Assembly: GCA_964023205.1 (NCBI GenBank)
Contig: OZ026833.1
Location: 8,396,138 to 8,460,137, forward strand
Direction: 5' to 3'
Length of the DNA stretch: 64,000 nt
DNA from: Lutraria lutraria
Lineage: Eukaryota; Mollusca; Bivalvia; Venerida; Mactridae
Numbering within the stretch: the first letter of the stretch is position 1; the number at the start of each line of letters is the position of its first letter. Under the pieces are notes generated by a model that was not told the DNA's origin, ran no database searches, and was given only the letters and a program-made list of their open reading frames with translations. The translations under genes and the position numbers were made by a program. This document shows positions 1-11,520 of this stretch, in pieces.

Positions 1-54
1 CGGCCCTCCATTCACTGGTACTTAAGTATTTATAACTAATGTTTTATCTACTGG

Positions 55-286
55 TATAGTGCGATTTTATTAAACTGTCAAAGCTGAATAATTACACAGT
101 CGTTGAATGCAATTTTTTGCTTCGTACCATGTACAGTCAAAACTTTTCGTTTATTTTACCGTTTACATGTTTATGTAGTAAAACGAAAAAAAATATCGTA
201 TCACTTTCGAAATTAATCGAAGCTGAAAATGGGAGCCCTGACCATGAAATCATGCGACTTTGACAGTTTAATAATATCGCACTATA
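55..286. mobile_element. Short inverted-repeat element (MITE-like)
   Basis: The ends (55-83 and 258-286) are inverted copies of each other, 28 of 29 bases matching, and begin TATAGTGCGA. The 174 bases between them have no coding potential. The layout is that of a non-autonomous DNA transposon of about 230 bp. It lies just beyond AGA exon 2, within the next AGA intron. Confidence 0.5.
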
Positions 287-326
287 CTAGTTTAAAGTAT
301 ATATAACAAAATATTTCCATAAATAC

Positions 327-1428
327 CCCATCCATTATCATCGCATCTAGTGTAGTTTCGCCATTTCATCAGGATCACCGCCCCATCCAACTGTACCATC
401 ACATTGATCTATCTCACATTGCATACATCCTACCTCAACGGCATCTACAGCTGTAGTGTTTGCGGATACAATAACATTCCAAGCTGAAAATAAGATCCAT
501 TATTAATAGGATCAATAAAATGAATAATTGACTTTTTCATATTAAGGGCCAGTAGTATATAAATTATTTTTATAAATTAAAATAATTCATTTTTAATGTT
601 TCTAACAGTTTTCAACAATATTTCAGTTATCACTGACATAACTCCCTTTAGGCACTGTACAGTAGGCATGTCATGATGTGCCTACACTTTTTTCTGACAA
701 ATGAAAGAAACCAAAATGTCAAAAACGCAATAAAATGATGGGGTGGGGACTGGGAGATTAGATCTCAAAGATCTGAGTACCCAGAACCTGTTTAAGTTTA
801 AATAATAGGTGCCCCAGAATGCGTCTCTGGGAACATACAGTGATTTTTTTTGCTCCCAGACCCCCCCCCCACCTCCCCCCCCCCACCCCCCCCCTTAGAA
901 AGGTGCCTACACATTATTTTTAGGGCAACCTACGCCTCTGGTTATATGTACAGTGGCCGGTTCAGCTATATTCAGTTTTCCTGTTGGCGAGATTATTTTA
1001 TTCAGCACCCGTCCTATCAGACTGAAAAGATTGCCCATCCGAATTCATTTAAAAATAGATCGAATCAGTATTAAACCTGAAATTTGGATTAGTACATGTA
1101 CAAGTTAATCATATGACTCATGTTTTCATGACATAGGTAAAATCATGGCCGTATCTAAATAGACAGCTTATCATGCATTTATTAATATAATCTAAGGTAC
1201 CGTGGCCAACGTGTTTATAAATTGATAACAACTTTACTTTCGTTTTCAAAATGCAAATTTATCAGATATCAATGATTGAATCAAAACAGGTTTAATTTTT
1301 TTTTTAAATAACATACCTGCTTGTGTTGCATTCGTAAACGGCCAAGTATTCACAACCACTGGCAAAAACTGACATTCAACGGCAAAGAATGCCATCATGC
1401 AAAAACATACAAAGTGAATGTAGGCCAT
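327..1428 (-). CDS. AGA: Aspartylglucosaminidase (N4-(beta-N-acetylglucosaminyl)-L-asparaginase), 5' part, frameshifted
   Basis: This lysosomal Ntn-hydrolase cleaves the GlcNAc-asparagine link of N-glycoproteins. Two coding exons are visible on the minus strand. Exon 1 (1428-1317, 37 codons plus 1 base) starts MAYIHFVCFCMMAFFAVEC, a plausible signal peptide, followed by LPVVVNTWPFTNATQA, which matches the family N-terminus (LPLVVNTWPF.NAT.AAW). It ends CAG|GTATGT. Exon 2 (483-327) follows a TTTTCAG acceptor, is in phase, and reads AWNVIVSANTTAVDAVEVGC, then C..DQCDGTVGWGGDPDEM. After DEM the frame is lost: the expected ETTLDAMIMDG continues one frame over (337-374), so one base is missing near 355-363 and the literal reading stops at TAG. 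The exon ends GGG|GTATTT. The catalytic Thr and the rest of the enzyme lie off the left edge. The shift may be an assembly error or a real lesion. Identity is secure from the motif; functionality is not. Confidence 0.9.
868..897. repeat. Poly-C tract in AGA intron 1
   Basis: Three runs of about 8 to 11 C separated by single A or 'acct' bases. The minus (AGA transcript) strand is therefore G-rich and could form a G-quadruplex. Such runs are also prone to length error. Confidence 0.7.
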
Positions 1429-1585
1429 TTTTGTTTACGCCTTCTAAAAAATACCTCAGGTCGGTTCAATTTGACGAGGAGATATGTAGATCAACACCGC
1501 ACAATGACCGTCACATGTAAGAATTTGTATTATTTTACTATTAATTAGGTAATCTGTCTGTCGAAGACAATATATTTGAACAAAA

Positions 1586-4500
1586 ATGGACGTTTTGATT
1601 CAGACTACGGGTTGCAAACTATTTAAGATACTTTTGATCGTTTCAATGTTCATTATTTAACCATTAGTATTGTGATCTAATATTCGGATGAAACATTTCG
1701 GATACTTTATTCTTCACATAATCGTTTCGTATGTTATTGATTGGCATTTATTTCCTAAAATGTTACATAAATACGAGAGTTTCTTTTTTATAATTCATGT
1801 TGAAATTTCATTTTTATCCAAGTTTTTTTTATTTTACTGACAAGCTTGCAGTCACTTTGACAGTTTATAGTGATTGCCATACACTGATACAGTTGTATGA
1901 ACAGTAGCGGATCATGAACAATAGAGGGTCACGTGAATGGTTACAGTAAGATTTCTCCGCTGTCTTTCCATATTATTTGATCAAACTTTGCATTCCTTTT
2001 CCTTGATATTTTTTGTCCTTTTCAACAAAAGATCATCTGAAAACAATGTTTTGATCAACCGTGTCACTTAGAGCATTGTTAAGCTTGTTTACATGAGCAA
2101 GATTGCCTAGCTTCGTTCTCATAACAACCTTCGCGCATAAAGATGCACTGCCATATAATTTTGACATAAAGGTAAATGATTTCTTTATGATGTAAATGGT
2201 CATAGCTTAACCTTCAAATCATGAAAAGGAACTACATAATTTCTAATTATCATGTGTGCAAATGGAATGATTAATTTATGTTGCAAGTCAATCTGAATTT
2301 AATTAAGGATCACAAGCAATTTGCATGAGGATTTCTCAAACTAGATAAATTGTGTTCTTAAATGGACTTGTAATGTAAATAAATTTGTATTGTTGTGTTA
2401 TTTTGAGATGTTAAATGAATAATTCTCAGTGCCTTATGACTACCTTTTTCATTAGCAAGTGTAAGCTTGCATTAGTTGCTATATTGACTTTATTCGTAGA
2501 GACAATAACTCAATATCTTTCTATTCATTTATTTTCTATGTAACACAACAAATAATGAATTATCATACAAACAATGCTTTTACAAAGAAAGAAATGTATG
2601 ATGATGACATTAATTAGTCAGTTTTGACAGCTCTGGTGACCCTCTGTAAGAGAATGTTATGTGACCCTTTATTGTTCATATTGACTCGCTATTATACCAA
2701 TTACTTTCATATCTGAAAGGTATGTAATGGTCAAAGTTTTGTAGTTGAAAAGACAATTTTGGTGTTTTTGTGAAGAAAAATAAATTTGCAGTGTGCCTGT
2801 TATCATTTTAGACCAAGATACTAAATGCGGTAATCGTTGACATTAATTAACACACTAGTGATCCGCTACTGTTCATACGACTGTACCGCAGGAGATTGAA
2901 ATTTTATCCAAATGTCACTTGCTACAACAAATCACTCATATATGTATATATTGATAGTCCAAGGCGATATCTTAACTTTATTCTGAGTCATAATTTCAAT
3001 CTCCTGTGGCCATACTTAGTGCATGCATGATCTCTTATTACTTTATGGTTTTAAATTAATTACTCACTATAACTTGATATTTATTACATTTATACATAGA
3101 AATTCAAGATGACAATTGTGTTTCAGGCATAAATGCAGCCAGACAGCTAACAGGGTTTCTCACACGGTATGTTATTCTGTTTGTTTTGGTACAGTCCAAT
3201 ATTGGCAATGGCTCTATGCATGTCATTGTGGTTGCTATCAAATGTTAGAAACCATGTAAAACAAATATAAGAAAATAAAAAGTATCGATCTTTACCTGCA
3301 GTATCTACATGTGTATTAAAAATATTGGAAATTTCTTATCTACCCCCATGTAATTTTTTGTTTATTACCCTGTGAGCTTATATATATGATGTTGAGTGAG
3401 GGCTCCATATTTTCCTTACTCTAGTCTGGCCTTGCTTCATCCTTACACTGTGATATATGGAGGCATACAGATTACACAGGCATTTAGATGTAGACAGGTG
3501 ATGTCGTGAAAAGTCTGATGCCTTTCTCAGCATCAAAATCATAAATAGATGAAGATCAGAATAGGATTCCTACTGCTAGAGAAAAATATATTATATTCCT
3601 ACCCAAAACCCACCAAAGACAAAAGACTGTATAAAAATTGAGGTCTCTAAATACTGTCTCCCAGGGGTCAGCTCTACCTTTGAATGATCAGTTGCAAAAC
3701 TAGTTGGGTTGATCAAATTTCAAGTGGTAGCGCTTGCCTACTAAATGAAAGGTTGTAGGTCTGATTCTTGGCTTGGCCTTTCAAATTTCTCAGGGGCGCT
3801 TTTTCAATTGTCCCCATCCCAACTAACTAGCCAACAAAGTACAGTGTCTAGTAAAACACAGGAAAAAGGTTGAGATATCTTTGATTTACACCAGGCACAA
3901 TAAAGTACTTGTAAAAACTATTTAAAAAAACGGTAGGGATATAAATGCCAGGTTCTCCCATAATTTATCTCCTAGGGATTGTTTTGAAATGACCATAGCT
4001 GTCAATTGGGCTAGCCGCTATCAATCAACAGATAAATAAATAACTTGCGCAAAACTAGTACATTAGTATTTTGTATGTGAAGGATTTATATCAATTGAAT
4101 TCATCCTATAATTGACTGACTTCAAATCACTGTAACCTCTCACTGATAGAGGGTCGTGTGTTCGTGCCCCGCTACCTAGGCTACCATGTCTCTTCATGTG
4201 AGAAAGTAGACAGTTGCTTACGGAGGATGGGAGTCTAGTACTAGTTCTTCCCAGGAGTGATAGTTAAGTAAACTTTCTGCCTCAGGGTAGTAAAATTCGA
4301 TTTATACAAACAAATCCTATAATTGCATATTTCAGATGTCAGAGACTCACTTGTGTGGTTATTCCTCAAAACAGTTTTCACATTTCATCTGTAAAACATG
4401 ACAAATTCTACGATCCATCGAAAGAATATAAATTACCTTTTAATGTATCAACTAAATGGACCGATCAAAATGATACTATATATGCACCCACAAAGGATGG

Positions 4501-7500
4501 AGAACCGCTGAGACCAGCCGTAAGTTGAAAGAAAATCATAAGGCGTAAAAACGTGTTTGTTTCTCGTCACTTGTACATTAAGAATATATAGGCATGTAGG
4601 AGATTTATTTAGCTCTTGAAAGCATGTGGATAGGTAAAAAAGTGACAGGGTAGGTGTATCTTTTCTTGGACTGAATAAAAAGTCTTGAGACGGTGCGAAA
4701 AATTTGTTTAGGTTTGGTAACCAGAAATAAAAAAAAATTTATGCCTTGATTTCTATAAATTCACTATAAGCTACAAATAAACTACATAGATCAGTTGTTC
4801 GGTAATATGGAAAGACCTCATTGGTAGCATCACAGAACAGTTTCATTTCTGGATGAAAATGAATACAGTCCAACTTGTTCTAAGCAACCAACCTTGGTTT
4901 TAGCTGAAAATGGTCTCTTGATGATTTATACTTCCAGTTCGAAGTCTTATCTAAAAAAATACATGTACTAGTTATCAACTTAAAGTTGATATTGATTTTT
5001 GAAGAAATGGTTTAACCAAATTGAGGGATAAATTTTAAGCATTCAACTGCGCGACCGGTTAGCTCAGTGGTGAGAGCATTGGTCCACTGATCAAGAGGTC
5101 GAGATTTCGAACCCGAGTGAGGCTCATACTGTCAGTGACAAATCTGACTCAAGATATTACATCCTATTTTAAATTGACCTCCACCTCTGAATTATGTGGG
5201 TAGCTTGGTAGTAGTTTGCAGATAGAATGTGGTTAGTACTGGTTAAGGCCTAGATGAAATCCTGGGAAGCTGGTTAGGATAACTGCCCGGCACAATATAA
5301 CTGAAATATTGTTAAAAACGGTGTTAAATCCGAAGAAATAAATAAATAAGCATTCAGCTACCAAGTTCTATGATCTGTTACCAATATCTACCAACTGTTT
5401 ATAAGTTCATGATGAGCTTTTATAATTTGTTTCTGTGTATTGTTTCCATTGTAGGAAATATATCATCAATTAGACACTTTACCTATTACACCCAAGAAGT
5501 TATGGTATGGTTCTTTGTTGGTACGTTCTTTCTAATCATTATATTATCACATTATTCAATTCAATGACACACCTTTTCATAGGCATATCTTCATACAGTG
5601 TATTGTGTTTGTATTTACTTGATTCATACAGGGGTGTCAAAGTTCCGAATGTGCCTGGATCTCTTTTGAGATGGATGTAGATCTGAGGATTCTGGGACGA
5701 TGGTACAGAACATGATTAGTGCCAGAAATGGCAGATAATATACAGACTATACACTTGATATTTTCGTACAAACACAACATTATTTTATTGATAGGCAGTT
5801 GACCAAAGTCAATTTGCAAATGAGATAGTTTAGTAGGTTTAGAACTGGGCTATGAGGCGGTAGTGGAGTCTAGATTTAGTATTGGGTGCTGAGACAGTAA
5901 TAGTTTAGGACTGGGTACAGAGTCTAGGTTTAGGTCTTGTCATAGAGACAAAATTATAGTCTAGGTTTATGACTGGTCGCAGAGACAGAAGTACATTTTA
6001 GATTTAGTTCTGGGTACAGATACAGTAGTTCATTCTAGGTTTAGGACTGGTCACATGACAGAAGTACAGTCCAGGTTTAGGATTGGTCGCAAGACAGAAG
6101 TACAGTCTAGGTTTAGGACTGGTCGCAAGACTGAAGTACAGTCTAGGTTTAGGACTGGTCTCAAGACCGAAGTACAGTCTAGGTTTAGGATTGGTCGCAA
6201 GACAGAAGTACAGTCTAGGTTTAGGACTGGTCGCAAGACAGAAGTACAGTCTAGGTCTAGGACTGGTCGCAAGACAGAAGTATAGTCTAGGTTTAGGACT
6301 GGTCGCAAGACAGAAGTACAGTCTAGGTTTAGGACTGGTCGCAAGACAGAAGTACAGTCTAGGTTTAGGACTGGCCGCAAGATAGAAGTACAGTCTAGGT
6401 TTAGGACTGGTCTCAAGACCGAAGTACAGTCTAGGTTTAGGATTGGTCGCATGACAGAAGTACAGTCTAGGTTTAGGACTGGTCGCATGACAGAAGTACA
6501 GTCTAGGTTTAGGACTGGTCGCATGACTGAAGTACAGTCTAGGTTTAGCATTTGCTGCTGATACAGTAGGCCTGTCTCAATCAAGTGATTGCCATTCATT
6601 ATTAAATTTTGTTTGATTGTTGTAATGTTTTTAATGCCCCCGTATCGACAGATATTTGTTTGTCTGTCTGTCTGCTAGTTTGTACCAAACTTTAATCTTG
6701 TCTATAAAATCAAAAAGGCTTCCACCTACAAACGTAAGTACATGTACCTCATAACAACCTCTACAGGTCCATTTTCGGATCAAAGGTCACCCAGAGGGGG
6801 TATTGTGTTGTTAAAACACATCTTGTTGTATATTGGGAATGGTGTGATGTTTGGTTGATGTTGAATTTATTTTATTACCTGGTACTTTTGTCTTTCTGAC
6901 TTAACTTGTAATCTTGAATTAATTTACCATTATTGGAATCCTTGTTATATTTCAGGTTAGAGGATTGTCAATTGATGAAGCTCTTAGGCAGTGTGAGTTC
7001 AGTCAAAAGATAGGACCCAAATTTATAAGAAAGGTAAAAACCAATTTAATATCTGTCTTCAGTCTGAATTTTATGTCCCTGACATCTAATAATGCCTGGA
7101 TATATAGTGATTTCCTCAGTGAATGAACCAATCATAATCCATCCATATCACCCAACCTCAGTGTGACATTTACCGGATTAGGACAAATAATGTTTCAAGA
7201 TAAGCCTTTAGGATGGATATCTTTTGTTGTCTGTCCACACTTAGGGTGTTTAAAATCTAACATCCACAGCTCTTAACCAATCTTAATCAAACCCTCACAA
7301 TGTGTTGGCTACAATATCTCGGATGAGTTCAGTTATGGCAAAATCAGATTAGTATTTCCAGAGTAATGGGTCCTTGACTTAGTAAAATTGCTGTATTTCA
7401 GCTTGTTTACACACTAGCAGCTTCATTTCTTCACCATACCTAATTATATATACTGTGAACGTGCGAAATCGAACTGGTACTTAAGGAGTTATGGGCCCTT

Positions 7501-9285
7501 GATGTAGAAAATTTCCTATATTGTTTACACTCTGGCAACTTCATTTCTTCACCAATCCTAAACATATTTACAGTGAACATGTATGACCTAAAGATCTTGG
7601 ATGTCTTTGATTATGGGCAAAATTGGAGTAGTACTTGCAGAGTTATGGGCTGTTGACTTAGAAAAGTTGCTATAATTCAGCTTGTTTACACTATAGCACC
7701 TTGATTTCATCACTAATCGTAATTATTTATACACAGAATGTACATTTACCATCCAGTATTCATGAAAATTAGAGTTCGTTTTGACCAAATCTATGTTAGT
7801 ATTTAGTATCAGGTCATGCAAGATGAAAAACTATATTATTAACTGGTCATTAATTATAGTGTAATTGTTTTCAGGTGAGTTATATAGGACCATATTGGTC
7901 CTCTTGTTAATTATATTTGCTATGATTTATAACTTTTTCAAGAAAATGGATGATTTTTGCAATAATGTAACGTTAGATTTATATTTTGACATTTAATGGA
8001 TTAACTGTTACAGGCTTTATTAGAAGCTCAAGAAATGGCCGTACGTGATTTCAATGTTGAATATAAATCCAATTTGTGGGTCGGTAAGTACATTTTGTCT
8101 CATAATTATTAAAGTGACCTGCCAATGTGGTCAAGTGGCTATGGTAGCTGACTTCAAATCGCTGTAATCACTCACTGATAAAGGGTGGGGGGTTTGAGCC
8201 GAGCTTCCAACCATATCTCATCATGTGAGAAAGTAGGCTGTTGGAGGATGGGAGTCTAGTACTGGTTCTTCCAAGGAAAGATGGTAATAGTCAACTATTT
8301 GCCTCCTATGACTGACTGTTGAAAAGGGATATTAAACCCAATGAAACAAACAAACATCCGGACACTATGTATTCATTTGTTGATGAATAAACTTCCAAAC
8401 CCACAATGATAATATCAAAAGCATTGTACAACAAGGGTTGTATTTAAAATTTGAACAGATATGTTACCCGTTATTTCTAATGAATATCGTTTACTGATAA
8501 AGCTTGATTATATTCTAATAATTGGAACACAACAATTATGATAGATTCTTATATTCTCTATTTTTGAACTGATACTTTACAAACATGTTACAGAACTTTC
8601 TTTAAATAAATAAATTGAATTGAGTTCTTTCTGCAAAAAAGTAATAATTTTTGTTTCACAATGCTATTATGTGAATAATAATGCTTTCTGCAGGGATGTC
8701 AATATTCCAGATATACCCTGAAAGAGCTATGAATTCTGAACGAAATAAAAGTTATTTGATGAAATTATCTCAAGAAATGGCAAAGTTATGGTCAATTTAA
8801 ACTGCTCTGAAGGATTTTCTTAAATACAAACTTATGTTAAATATGGAAACAATGTGGTTGAAGGCGTCCTGAATGGCAAAAATGGTCGGCCACATTATTT
8901 TCAGGATTTTTAATTGGCTCTATTGACACCCCTGTTTCTGATGTACTCCCGTTATAACTGTGTTTAGACAAGTGCCACCATTAAAGAATGTTTGCACGGC
9001 GAGTATTAATCTTAAATTAATATGATTAAAGAAATAATAATTACCGGGTATATGTTTGTCATTATTTCAGCTGATTCATTCTGTGCGGAACATTTTAGAA
9101 TATTTCAATTAAGAAGACAGCGCAGAGCTATGGCCAGAAAATTTCTTGTTTATTCATATTATCGTGTAAGATTGCGTGAAGGGAAACCACCCAAAGAATA
9201 TTATCCAAAGGACCCATGTGGAAATGAAAAATTAGAGGAATATGTTGAGGAGCAACGAAGTCGTAGAATCGTACACTCATTGTAA
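1586..9285 (+). CDS. MRPL22: Large ribosomal subunit protein uL22m
   Basis: Mitochondrial homologue of bacterial L22, a 23S-type rRNA-binding protein of the large subunit near the exit tunnel. Secure exons, all GT-AG and phase-matched: 3127-3166, 4336-4519, 5455-5520, 6956-7033, 8014-8083 and 9071-9285. They encode, in order, INAARQLTGFLTR; a linker with YDPSKEYKLPF; EIYHQLDTLPITPKKLWYGS; VRGLSIDEALRQCEFSQKIG; ALLEAQEMAVRDFNVEYKSN; and a basic C-terminus ending EEQRSRRIVHSL. These match animal MRPL22 (EIYH.., MSIDQAL, LLEAQ.MAVRD.NVE, RSR.IVH.L). The start exon is uncertain: 1586-1610 (MDVLIQTT plus one base) ends in the required phase and gives an N-terminus poor in acidic residues, as expected for mitochondrial import, but its donor (G|GTTGCA) is weak. 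The gene is divergent from AGA, with about 160 bp between the two candidate starts. The first AATAAA after the stop lies inside a MITE (9401). Confidence 0.92.
1889..2884. mobile_element. About 1-kb element with inverted ends
   Basis: The 26-base ends (1889-1914 and 2859-2884) are inverted copies with one mismatch (ACAGTTGTATGAACAGTAGC at the left). Inner segments also mirror each other: 'gggtcacgtgaa' near 1926 and 'tatgtgaccctt' near 2660. No transposase reading frame is seen. A second perfect 15-bp inverted pair, CAGGAGATTGAAATT, lies just outside at 2889-2903 and 2992-3006. Probably non-autonomous, in the presumed first intron of MRPL22. Confidence 0.5.
3712..4040 (+). mobile_element. tRNA-derived SINE, 'group 3'
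   Basis: The head resembles a tRNA A box (TCAAGTGGTAGCGCTTGCC) and a decayed B box ('aggtctgattctt'). The body ('caggaaa', 'atgccaggttctccc', 'tctcctagggattg') matches the copies at 34912 and 41143. It is diverged and lies in MRPL22 intron 2. Confidence 0.55.
4105..4318 (+). mobile_element. tRNA-derived SINE, 'group 2'
   Basis: Shares 'gctgacttcaaatcactgta', 'cactgatagagggtcgtg', 'tgtgagaaagtagacagttg' and 'gaggatgggagtctagtact' with copies at 8104, 24165, 39944 and 40925. It ends only 17 bp before an MRPL22 exon (4336), so it must overlap the splice branch/polypyrimidine region. Confidence 0.65.
5048..5350 (+). mobile_element. tRNA-derived SINE, 'group 1'
   Basis: A box GGTTAGCTCAGTGGTGAGAG and a B-box-like 'tttcgaacccg' 30 bases on, then a body ('gtcagtgacaaatctgactc', 'agatattacatcctat', 'ggttaaggcc') nearly identical to the copy at 30298. 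The tail is 'attgttaaaaacggtgtt' plus (AAATA)n. It is not a tRNA gene, because no acceptor or anticodon arms fold around the boxes. Confidence 0.75.
5880..6555 (+). repeat. 36-bp minisatellite in MRPL22 intron
   Basis: Fourteen consecutive units in exact 36-bp register from about 6033 to 6537, consensus containing 'tctaggtttaggactggtcg' and 'aagacagaagtacag', preceded by degenerate units from about 5880. Because 36 is a multiple of 3, several frames stay open on both strands, giving spurious repetitive peptides (minus frame: LNLDCTSVLRPV repeated). Confidence 0.95.
7230..7810 (+). repeat. Degenerate internal repeats in MRPL22 intron
   Basis: The phrases 'ttgacttag.aaa.ttgct', 'cagcttgtttacac', 'cttcatttcttcacca' and 'gagttatgggc' recur three times at roughly 120 to 160 bp intervals. 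This looks like a tandemly duplicated or satellite-like repeat, with no reading frame. The family is not recognised. Confidence 0.6.
8104..8366 (+). mobile_element. tRNA-derived SINE, 'group 2'
   Basis: A near-complete copy with A box 'tggtcaagtggctatgg', B-box remnant 'gggtttgagcc', and the tail 'actgttgaaaagggatatta' followed by 'aaacaaacaaac'. It starts about 20 bp after the 8083 splice donor of MRPL22. Confidence 0.75.
8694..8800 (+). other. Possible alternative terminal exon of MRPL22
   Basis: A strong acceptor (TTTCTGCAG) is followed by an open stretch that is in phase with the upstream exon ending at 8083. It would add G, then MSIFQIYPERAMNSERN, then 18 further residues ending KLWSI and a TAA at 8798. 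The conserved C-terminus is in the exon at 9071, so this would give a truncated isoform. It could equally be chance or a relic exon. Confidence 0.25.
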
Positions 9286-9370
9286 ACTATACAGTTACTT
9301 GTATATCTGTGTCAGCTAGCCACATTGTATAGACATTATTGGAACATTAGTGAATCAAGATGTTCATGTT

Positions 9371-9534
9371 CAGTCAAACCTGTGTTAGTAGCCACCTTCG
9401 AATAAAGGCCACCCTGTAACTAAAGCCCATTCTTTCTAAAAACTGCCAATGAATATTTAGAATAACAGCTGACCTATCAATAAAGGCCACATTATGACTT
9501 TCCGAAGGGTGGCCTTTGTTCACAGGTTTGACTG
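9371..9534. mobile_element. MITE family A, full copy
   Basis: The ends are inverted: CAGTCAAACCTGTG at the left and CACAGGTTTGACTG at the right. A CAGT start is typical of Tc1/mariner-type non-autonomous elements. Inside are 'aataaaggccac' modules facing each other. It lies 86 bp after the MRPL22 stop and carries AATAAA at 9401. Confidence 0.75.
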
Positions 9535-11518
9535 TGTATTAAAATTACAGAAATATAGAATTTTTGGAACAGTGGAGATATTGTCATATATTATGTTTAC
9601 GTTGGTAAATAAAAAAGTTGAATGCTTATTTCCATACTCTGGAATGGTTAAAGATTTTCAAAATTTGTATAAAGGTCCAAATTGCTTTGATATGTCACTA
9701 CGAATTGCCGTACGCCAAGGATCCAAACTCAAAACATAGTGTTTGCTGGCTATTTTAGCATGCATGTAATGTGACAGTCTTATTGCGTATAAGGTTTTTC
9801 AGGTACAACTTTCGTTTTTGAGAGCCAATTCATCTGAGTCATTACAGACTACCATGTAAACCTATACATCTTTGGAAAGAAAATTATATCGGCTATTGAT
9901 CTAAATATAGTTTAGTTTCTTTGGACAAAGGATAAAGATAAAAATTGGGGTTTGTTTGAGAGGTGTCAAAATGAGTACAAATGTATGTGATTTTGGCGAG
10001 CGAGCGGAGTTTCACCCCTTTTATTATGTATGTATAAGTAAACATGTATTTTGCTTTAAATTGACAAAATTATTATCACAGGTACACCCCGTCCCACTGT
10101 GCTCTAGCTGTATATGAGAGCATGCAATTAGGCGAGTTACTACTGTATAAAGGATATTATTGCACATCAAAATGTTGGTGAAACTGTAACTCGATCGATC
10201 GGTTCGCGTTCATAAATGTTTTCAAAAACGATTTTCTAGCTGTCAAATGGGCCGTTAAATAACAGGTAAATATCATTAGTGGGTTTTTAAACAACTTCAA
10301 ACAAATGATCGCCATTATGAGACTGTGTTGCAGCGATACCTATTTCTTTAGACCACTGAGGTTAGGAACAAAAACATGCAGTTCTGGACTACAGTAGTGT
10401 GCTCCTTGAATTTTTTATCACATTATTCTTATAGGTGTAAAGAGTTTTTGCTTACTCGACCTGTCCTTATTTTTCACTGCGATCCTAGACTTCTAATTAA
10501 CCTGAGGAACAGAAAATCCACTTTTTTAAACTTTCCACACCCTTAAGAGCAAAAAAAGCCCAACCTTCTTTTAAATTACCTATTTTTAATGAACATGTAA
10601 CAAAAAACAAACAAATTTATTAGGCCTTGATCATGGACATGGATCTAATATGACATGCAATTTTTCAGCACTATTATATGGACATATTGCCAATGGGCAT
10701 CTTGTTGGGTTTTTTGCTGTTATTGATCTTGGGCATTGACAATTAAAAAAGTTGATTTTCATTCGCATTAGATATTCAAAATCTTGCAATGAATTATTGA
10801 ACAAGGAAATATAATAGTTAGAAGTAAACAAGACATTTTTTTGTGTAATTAAACAATCCATTATAATTTTTAGGGACAAAAATTTGAATCAAATATTAAA
10901 ATCCTAATTATAGATAACATTTTGTCATGTCCACGTTGTAAATGGTAATTATTCAATTTAATTGTCGAAATAACATGACGATAGTTCCGTGGAAAACAAA
11001 CATTCTATTTGTGTTTAAAAATCAAAAAGTGGTTAAAGACGTTTTCGGTAGTTCGCTACATTTTTCACATAGACATATATAGGAAAAATTAAAACTGATC
11101 GATGAATTTTTTTTAAACTTTGCATAATCGCAGCATATGATAACAAAAACATTTTAAGCGAAAAAAAAATGGGGGTCACTGATCTCGTTTTTGAGTTATC
11201 TGCCCTTGAATTTTTGCTTATTTTAGGTACGTAGGCTGTACGAAGCGGATTTCTAAATCTGATACATTCAGAAACTCGAAACACAGCATTGCCATCCAAC
11301 CAGGTTTTCTACAGTTTACAGAGGGAAACATTCTTCCATGCGGAATATTTCTGTAACCTCGCCAGTTTTATCAGAAAAAGTAATCTCCCTTGAAAACGTC
11401 TTCGTCGATCACTCCAATAATGTTTTGCTATAAACAGCACTGATCATCTATACATTAATATACGACATGTAGTTCATCACATTAGATGACAACATTTCAA
11501 GGCAATTTAAGTCCATTG
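9535..11518. other. Gene-free stretch
   Basis: No exon could be supported on either strand. The segment 10440-10620 (ordered motifs 'tttccacacccttaagagc' and 'aatgaacatgtaac') resembles 21780-21930 ('tttccacacgctttcaagag', 'aatgggcgtgtaac'), so a diverged dispersed repeat is likely. Confidence 0.5.
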
Positions 11519-11520
11519 CT

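Noticed and set aside
2140..2175. First MRPL22 exon ending AAAG|GTAAATG
   Set aside because: Every frame that would join in phase to 3127 contains a stop.
5048..5120. tRNA gene
   Set aside because: Only A and B boxes are kept; no acceptor or anticodon stems fold, and the sequence continues into a SINE body. The same applies to the other SINE heads at 27430, 30298, 34912 and 41143.
6051..6599. 182-codon minus-strand frame of a 12-residue repeat
   Set aside because: It is a by-product of the 36-bp minisatellite; other frames on both strands are open for the same reason, and it lies in an MRPL22 intron.
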